From the NCBI RefSeq assembly GCF_032362555.1, contig NC_083507.1, forward strand, positions 8,683,001 to 8,747,000: a DNA stretch of 64,000 bases, read 5' to 3'. This document shows, one piece after another, positions 38,801 through 47,800 of the stretch. Numbering within the stretch: the stretch's first letter is position 1; the number at the start of each line of letters is the position of its first letter. The stretch is from Amyelois transitella (lineage: Eukaryota; Arthropoda; Insecta; Lepidoptera; Pyralidae). The notes beneath the pieces are model-generated. The model made no database searches, was not told the origin of the DNA, and saw only the letters and a program-made list of their open reading frames with translations. Made by a program: the position numbers and the translations under genes.

Positions 38801-41800
38801 TAAGTTATCCGCCATTTTGTAGAGGCCGCCATCTTGGATTTCAATTTTTTATAGTATATTGTATTCTGCTTGTTGAGCCCTTTCATTTGATACCCATGTT
38901 GATGGGATTGATAAAACCTAAGTTATCCGCCATTTTGTAGAGGCCGCCATCTTGGATTTCAATTTTTTATAGTATATTGTATTCTGCTTGTTGAGCCCTT
39001 TCATTTGATACCCATATTGATGGGATTAATGAAACCTAAATTATCCGCCATTTTGTAACGGCGGCCATCTTGAATTTATAATGATAATGAATAAACATAA
39101 TTATATTGTCACCAAAATCCAAAGTGTATACAAAATTTCAGATTAATCGGTTGACAGGAAGAGGGTGAAATTTGAATTACTAAATTTGACCCAAGAATAA
39201 AACAAACGGGGTGAGCTAAATAAAACCGTTTAAAAAGTAAATAATTTTTTGCAGGACCCGCAGACGAACCGCACATTGACGCTGATCTCGAAGACAATCC
39301 AGTCTCTGGGCAACTTGGTGAGCAGCCGGTCTGCGCAGCAAGTCTGCAAGGAGGAGTACATGGCGGAACTGTACCGCAGCTTCTGTACGCCCAAACATGT
39401 GAGTACTCTGTTGTACAGGCCTAAAGGGAAATTGATAGAGATATGTATTAGATATAGTTGATAGAGATTACACTATAGAGAAGTTGAAGGGAATCAAAAC
39501 GTTGCTTGCGCGGTTAATGCCTGTTGTAGGAAGTATAGTGAAAGTTATATATACACTAATAAAACTAATAATACACGAAAGGAGAAAGAAGGAGAGCTGA
39601 AAAGGAAAGAAATAATGAACTATATTGGTGGAAACAAATAATAAAAATATTTTACAATAAAATTAAATCTGATGTCTACTTCTAACAAAACAATGTCATG
39701 ACAACAGTTACTATGGGAAGCAATGCATATGTATGTCTGCTGGCTTTGCACGTTAATATATTACAAATAATAAATAAAGAAGGTTGATAACACCGCTATT
39801 ACTGCATTTTTACGGTGGCTGTTAATAAGGATCCTAAGATTCGATTCCTTTTATCACTAAATTGTAACTGAGCAAAGTCGCTTCTCGCGTCTGTCCCTAT
39901 GTCTGTATGTAGGTATCTATGCTTAGATCTTTAAAACTACACAACGGATTTTGATTTTAATAGAGTGATTCAAGAGAAAAGTTTATACTGACCGTGCGAA
40001 GCCGGGGCGGATCTAGAAATACGGTGATTGTGGCAATTGTCAAAGAAGTAAATTAATATTGCTCATTCTCTCCCAAATTTTCATTTTTTGGGGGAGTCCT
40101 GACCTGACCTGACTGTATGACCAACGTTCTCACTCACACTCTCCTTGAATATTTGTTTAAGATCTATAAGATATACTTTCAACTACTTCTATTGTTCCTT
40201 GCGAGTATATACCTATATATTTTTTTAGATTGTATTTTTTCACTATTTCAGATACTTTCAACCACCTTTATTGTTCCTTGCGAGTATATACCTATACATT
40301 TTTTTAGATTGTATTTTTTCACTATTACAGGTGCAAGCAATAAAGCAGTTTTTAGAAATAATCTCCTCGAGTTCGGATACTCAGAATAATAATGTACAAG
40401 AAACACCAGTGCTGCTCAAAGAAGGGTGAGTTATGTCAATTTTTATTTAAAGTTCAGAAGTTTTTTTTTTCAGTTAAAGTTTTCCTTTTACTATCTTGAT
40501 GATCTATTAACTTCATGTTCTTTTCTGTGCGTCTTTTGGATCAGATACGGGTAAGTTGTATGTATATGCCAGATATATTTTTTTATAAAGTTCAGTAGTC
40601 TGTCATAATGTAGTAAAATGAGAATCATAAGTACTCATTCTTAACACAATGAAGTAATATTTGGTACTTTATATACAGATATTACCGTCGATGCTGGTCA
40701 ATTGCTACCTTGATATCTTTCCTACAAATATCTAACTATATCAGCGTCGACATCTAAATTTAAAGAATGATTCTTTAAAACTTTCGTGTTTTATTAGAAA
40801 TAAATATAAAACATCGGTTTTAACACGCACGTAACTAAACTGTAAGAAAATATAGTTAATTGGTGTGTTATTCCCCGGCAGGACGATGATAAAGCGATCG
40901 GAGGGCGGGCGCGCGGGCGCGGGCTCCCCGCGGCGGCGCTGGGCTCGCGCCGCGCACACGCACGCCAAGCGGAGACATTTCAGGCTTACCAGGTATTTTT
41001 ATGGCATTTAAAAACTAGTTTAACTAAAAATACTTAACGGCCCGAATTTAGTTACAAAGATCTCTCTCTCATCTCTGCGTGTTCCCGGTTGCGCCCTCCC
41101 AAAAGTGTTTCAGGATCCGGGGTCCGCCAAATAAGTTCCAAAGATATTATCTATACTAATATTATAAAGCTGAAGAGTTTGTTTGTTTGTTTGAATGCGC
41201 TCATTTCAAGAACTACAGGCCTGCAAAAGAAGAATCTCTGGTTAATTAGCCATTCTCTTAGTCGCTTTTTAGGACATCCATAGGAAAGATTTGGAGTGGT
41301 TCTATTATTCTTAAGTGTCGGGAACCGCAACTCACTTATTCATAACACAATTGCTCAATGGATTCGGCTAAGATTATTGCACAAAAAATATGAAATCATA
41401 CAGTGCCTGGAATTAAAAAATATTTACAATGTCGGACTTTTCCCAATTAGGATTTCTTCCAGTCAACCAAATTAAAAACTCCCAAATAAAAAAAGGCATC
41501 GCAGATAATAAGCGTCGAGGATGCGCTTAAATAGTTGTTATAACGTAACGTAAGGTAGTATAGTGTATATAATGTTATGTCGTGTGCGGGCAGCGGCGAG
41601 CTGTCGTGGTCGCGCTGCGGCGCGCGCGCGCCCGCGCACCGCCTGCCGCTGGGCGGCGTGCTGGCCGTGGCGGCCGTGGACTGCCCGCCGCAGGGCGCGC
41701 CGCTCGGCACCAACAACATCTTCCAGATCGGTGAGCGGCTTACACGTACAACACGACACACCGACGTCTCCGCTTGTGCAATACTTAGTGCGTTCGCTTC

Positions 41801-44800
41801 AAAGATGACTATGCATTCCCAACACAATTTGTTTTCGCAATGTGCGAAAGTGTGCTAGAGATGTAATCGACATATGAATAAAGTTTGTGATATATTTGTA
41901 CAATGTGGTACTGACTTCATCAACAGCGACCTTTCTGCACTAAAAGCAAATAGAAAAAAAAAATGCTAAAACATGTACAATATGAAACCTATCTATCCTT
42001 CTGAACACGGGAAAATATTCTTAATATTCAATGTTATATTCGCAGTACATCGCGAACGAGTCCTGTACGTACAAGCGAGCAACTGCGTTGAGCGAGCGGA
42101 GTGGGTGCGGCTGCTCACTGCTCTGTGCCGACACTCGCCTGCTGTGAAAGCACATCGCGGTTACTACAAGGACACCTACTGGACCTGGTAACTATTGTAT
42201 TTTGAATAGCCCTGGATATTCGTAAACAGATTGAAAAAATAGACGGACCAATATTTGTGAGTTTTCTAACATTTGAGTTATTCGTAACCGCTGATAACCT
42301 AACGATCTGATAACTAAAATGGCAAAAGAAAATTACAATTCGCAACAATCTGATATCAAGTTAAATATTGTAATCCATTACAGTTGTGGGCGATCGGAAC
42401 CAGAGGCGGAAGGCTGCGGCGGCACGTCGGAATGCGCCACGGAGGCCGGCGACAGGGAAGTGTTGCGCGGGCCAGCCGCTCTAGCGCTGCGGCTGGACCC
42501 CGCGCGGGACTTGCAGCGGCTGCACGCGCTGCTGGTCGCGCACGCCACGCAGATCGACGAGCGCACGCGGCGCCCGCCAGGTGTGTATAGTGTTACCGTC
42601 TACAGCTGTACAGCACTGTGGCGCAAGGCTGGTTCCTGCAGCTGGCTGCACGCGTTTCATATTTACACACATACATACATATCATCACGTCTATATCCCT
42701 TGCGGGGTAGACAGAGCCTACAGTCTTAAAAATTTTGGTATTTGGACTGAAATTTCGAATTTTAAATCGTCTGTTCTTTTTCCCTTCTCAGTGTCTCAAA
42801 AGATTAAAAAAGAATCTATTTTTGAATTACAATTCCAACTTCTTCATAGAACTGCGAATATAGAGTTTTCATACCATTATACAAGTGACTGAATATCTAT
42901 TATAGGTTTTTGACACGATTTTTCTAGCATGTACGAAATTTTCTCCGATTAAATTATTATATCTATTTGTTTTCAGATAACACGAGTCCGGAAGATCGAG
43001 AAGCTGAGGCGGCGACGTTACGAGACCTGCAAGAGGAGATGTTCCATTTAGAGCACCGGCACCGGACATACCGGCGGTCGTTAGCTCGGGAAACAAAATA
43101 TGGCAGCAAGTACGGCATAATTTCTGTAAAACGTCGTAGATTTTCCACCATCATTAAAACATTAAAGAATAGAATATTCTAAACGCTCCGAAGACACACA
43201 CTCGACACAAAACTTTAATCAGAATTAACATATTTTCACATACATACAACACGCGTTTAGGAAGAGCCAACACACCATAAAGAGTCGAAGGCCACGTTCT
43301 ATTATTACAAGTGAACGTGGAATTGAGATTCAAACTGGTTGCTAGCTCATGGACATAATCCCGATAGGAGAAGCCCTTCCCTCTATGGACTTTTATAATT
43401 TGCGCAGGAAGAGAAGCATATTTTGTTTTTCTTCACTATCTGTTTTCATACATGTTTTGGTGAATAATTAATGATCAAACGAACTTACCTGTACGTGAAG
43501 TTCGATCATAATTATATGATCAGCTTCATTCGATGCAATTATTTTTACATATTGTAGTCGAGCTTCCACGCCACCGCCTTGCACGTTTGTAGAAAGTGGG
43601 AAAAAATAAATTCACACTGGCAACACCATCCCCACCTCACAGCCGCCCGGTTGGATCTCGTCATTTAGTTCAAAGCAACATATTCCAAATGCATGTTTAG
43701 ATTTTTCATAATGGTGGGTGGGACAATCAACTATGTGGGAGGGTTATTAATAATTGCATCGAATGAAGCTGATCATATAATTATGATCGAACTTCACGTA
43801 CAGGTAAGTTCGTTTGATCATTAATTATATTTCTCAGCTTCATTCTTAGCAATTATTTTTACATATTGTAGGATGTTTAAAGAATATAAAAAATTATGAA
43901 AAATCAGCAATATTTATTAATTGTGTCCAATTGACATTAAACAAAAACCCTAATATATTAATTATCATTCTGAGAACGGCATATGTTTAACATAACAATT
44001 AATGTTGTTGATTGGAGAGAATTGCTTTTGAGAATTGATTCGTAGAAGTAACAATGCTTCTGTTATAGAACCTCGCGAATACCGAAGAAGATTCACTCCA
44101 ACCCGCCGTTTTACGAATCACATCTAGACTAACCCCTAGTGCGTTAGCTTTAGACGTGGCTGCATGCCGAGTACTATGCGCTGTAAAAACTGAAGTATCT
44201 AAACCGCTTTTTTGCAATGTATCTTTAATCCATTTGCTAAGTCTTTGTGATGTGATTTTATGATGAGGTTTCCGGTAACTTATAAATAAACTATCTTCAT
44301 CGGATGAGCGAAGGTTAATTGTTCTTTGCATGTATAAAATGAGACATGTAGCTGGACAAATACGTGGGTTTTCGGTAAAAAACGGCAATTTTAAGACTGG
44401 TTGCTCTGAATTTACACGTGTTGTTTTAATACGGTCTGGAATTTTAATAATAACTTCTACATTTTCTTTTACGTCTATATTAGATATTTTTATTAAAGAA
44501 ATGGTTTGTACTCGGTGTGCAGTCACCAGCGCTAGAAGAGTTACCAGCTTCTTTGATAATTTTTCTAAATTCAGAGACTCATTAGGCCATTGCGTTGCTA
44601 GATAATTTAGCACAATATTTGGGTCCCACGTTAAGTTATACTTGGGAGCTGTAGGTCTGAGATGAAAAACTCCTTTCATAAATCGTTTCACGCTCTCGTT
44701 GTTAAGATAAGATGATCCTAATAACAAAGATATTGCCGACTTATGGGAATTAATCGTACCATACTGTGCCCCGTTAGTAAAGAGTGAAAATAAGTAATTA

Positions 44801-47800
44801 ATGAGATTTGCAATAGATGGCTCTAAAAAATTAAAATTATTCAATTCGCAATAATTAATCCAATTTTTGATACAGTAATCATACTGTTTGTATGTATTAC
44901 CGGTAAGAGAAGACAAAATTATATCGATAGATTTATCATTTAAGGATTTGCGTAATAACGAGTTCCTGATAATTTCACGGCAGCTAAAATGAGTGTCTGG
45001 TTCATGTTGTGGGACAACCTGTAAGGAGATTTTAACAAGTTAATACTCGGGCCAAACTCTAAGAAATCTGAGACGATCAATTTTTTCAATACCGGGAACC
45101 ACGGTTGGGTTGGCCAATATGGCACAACAATTATTCCTATAGCTCGGTCTGCTATTATTTTTTGTAATGCTTTTTGTATAAGTGCAAACGGGGGGAAAGC
45201 ATAAAAGTAAAGTTTAGACCAAGAAATAGTAAATGCATCTACTCTCCACGCATCTGGATCACTCTTCCAGGAGACAAACCTAGTGCATTTAGAATTACAG
45301 CGGCTTGCAAACAAATCTATGTCTGGTTTGCCAAAAGATTGTACAATTTTAAGGTAAGCTTCGTTAGATAGTTCCCACTCGGTATCCGTAAATTTTTTAC
45401 GCGACAACCGATCAGCTTCGTAATTGTCATGTGTATTTATATAAGATGCGAATATTATAAGGTTTCGTTTCTCACACCACTGCCATAATTCTTTTGCTAT
45501 ATCATGAAAGAGAGGGTACTGAACACTTCCCATTCGATTGATGCATGAGATAGCAGTAGTATTGTCAATTCTCAACAATACCTCACAATTAGACAAATTT
45601 TTTGCAAAAGTTTTCAGTCCGAAAAAAGCTGCTTTTAATTCTAAAACATTTATATGCAAATTTGATTCATGATCCTTCCAAAATCCATAGATTTTGTTAT
45701 CATCGCAATGAGCTCCCCAACCGCTAGTAGATGCGTCTGAGAATATTTCAAGTTTGAATTGATTGAATCTAAACGGATTCCCGCTGGATTCTATATTATC
45801 AAGCCACCAATCGATATCATGCTTTAGTGTTTCGGGTAAACTAATTGTTTGATCGTAGCTAGGATTATTTTGAAGGCAAAGATACTTATGACGCTCAAAA
45901 ACTTTAGTATAAAGCCAACCGTAACTGATAGCTGAACAAACTGATGTTATTAAACCTACGAATTTTGCAAAATCGCGTAACCTGCACTTTTTGACACGTC
46001 TTAACTTAATCAATTGGTCTTTAACTTTGTTAACCTTGGTTTCGGGTAGTTTTAAAACCATGTCATAGGAATCAAAAATAAAACCTAAAAATTTACACTG
46101 TTTACTAGGTGTAAAGCAGCTTTTTTGATTGTTGATTAGAAATCCGAGATGTTCAAGTAAACTTTTTGTATAAGACACATTTTTCTGGCATTCTCTATAA
46201 GTACGACCCAAACAAAAAATATCGTCTAGGTATATTACAGACATGAAACCCTTAGATCTCAAGAATTCAATCACAGGTTTTAACAATTTCGTAAATACAT
46301 ACGGTGCTGTAGATAAACCAAATGGAAGACAATTAAATTCATACAAACGGTCGTTATATTGAAATCTAAGGAATTTTTTAAAGGCTATATCTATGGGTAT
46401 TAAAAAATAGGCATCCTTCATGTCTAAAGATGCCATATAGCAATCGTTTGTTATAAGTTTGGACGCTGTCCTATAATCTTCCATTTTAAAATGGTAAGTT
46501 GTAACAAAGTTATTTAAACATTTTAAATTTAAAATAAAACGGTGGTCACCGTTCGGTTTGGGTACTAAAAACACACTTGATATAAATTCGTTATTCACAT
46601 GTTTACATTCTGAAATGGCTTGTATCTTTAATAAAGAATTAATAGAATTGACAAATAATTTGTCTTCTGCATTTGACTTGGGCACTACATTAGGAGTACC
46701 TGTACGAAAAGGAGTAGACTTAAAAGGGATTTTATATCCTTTTAACCAAGACAAAACTGTAAAGTCTTGTGTGATATCTTTCCATTTCGAGAAAAAAAAC
46801 TTAAGACGCCCTGAATATACCTCTTTTAGCGCCTCCTGTTGCTCCCTGTTCGCTCCGATGTCTCCCGATCTCGACGTCCCCGCTGTTGAAAGTCGTTGGC
46901 CGAAGTCTGGCGTTGGCGCGTTCTGCCCGATTCCGTCTTGGGAGTTATCTTCCGAGGCATCGTTTTCCAGTTTAAACGAGCTTTGGAATTTTTGTTCGGC
47001 TTAATAAAATTATTTTTATTAAATATGTTATACCTATCATTTTTGATCTGTTTAAGATCGGCTGCCGACCTCTTTATATTCTTTGCTGATTTTAATTTTT
47101 CAGATATGTTTTCTCCGAAAAGTAATTTGTCTCGGGTTGACTCCGTAAGAGTTTCTCTAAGTTCCTGGTTTATCGAAGATATAACAAATCCACGGCGTGT
47201 TCTCGTATCACTGAAGTGACTATCACACAGCAATCGCATGCATCGCTCAGCGGTTTTAAAATTTTTGTGTGACTTTCTTTCGAGATTGTCATTTCAATTG
47301 CTTGATTAATGGCAGCTATAGCTACAGATAACTGTTTTTGTTTAGCTAATAGAGAAGAGTCTCTTTTTACCATATTGTCGGCTAATGCGACCTTTACCTC
47401 CGCGTTAAGCGATGGCGCCACAAGCATATCACAATTTTCGGGTATTAAATATTCATTTAATAATCTATCTTTTTCATCTTTGGAAAGCCCTTTCGACAGG
47501 ATGTCTTGCCATCTAGACGCCAAGTCTTTGTGGGTTGGTTTGCCAAACTTATTATCAATTTTAGGAGCGCTACCCAATAGAACAAGAATTTCGTTGTCTA
47601 ATTCTGAATCTGTATTCTCCACTGCCTGGGAAGTTGAGGGTATTTCATTGGAATTCGTTGTAGTAGGGCTTGACAGTACGTCATTAGCACTGTGAATTAA
47701 ATCGGCTCCTACAACAAAACATTTGTTTAAACGTAATGGAGATAGCCCATATGGCGTCTCGCAGTACCACAAATGCATTTTTACGTATTTTTTGTGAAAG

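Noticed and set aside
38643-39074. Regular repeats resembling a CRISPR array
   Set aside because: Units are 118 bp, contiguous and near-identical with no variable spacers, in an insect intron; a tandem satellite-like array.
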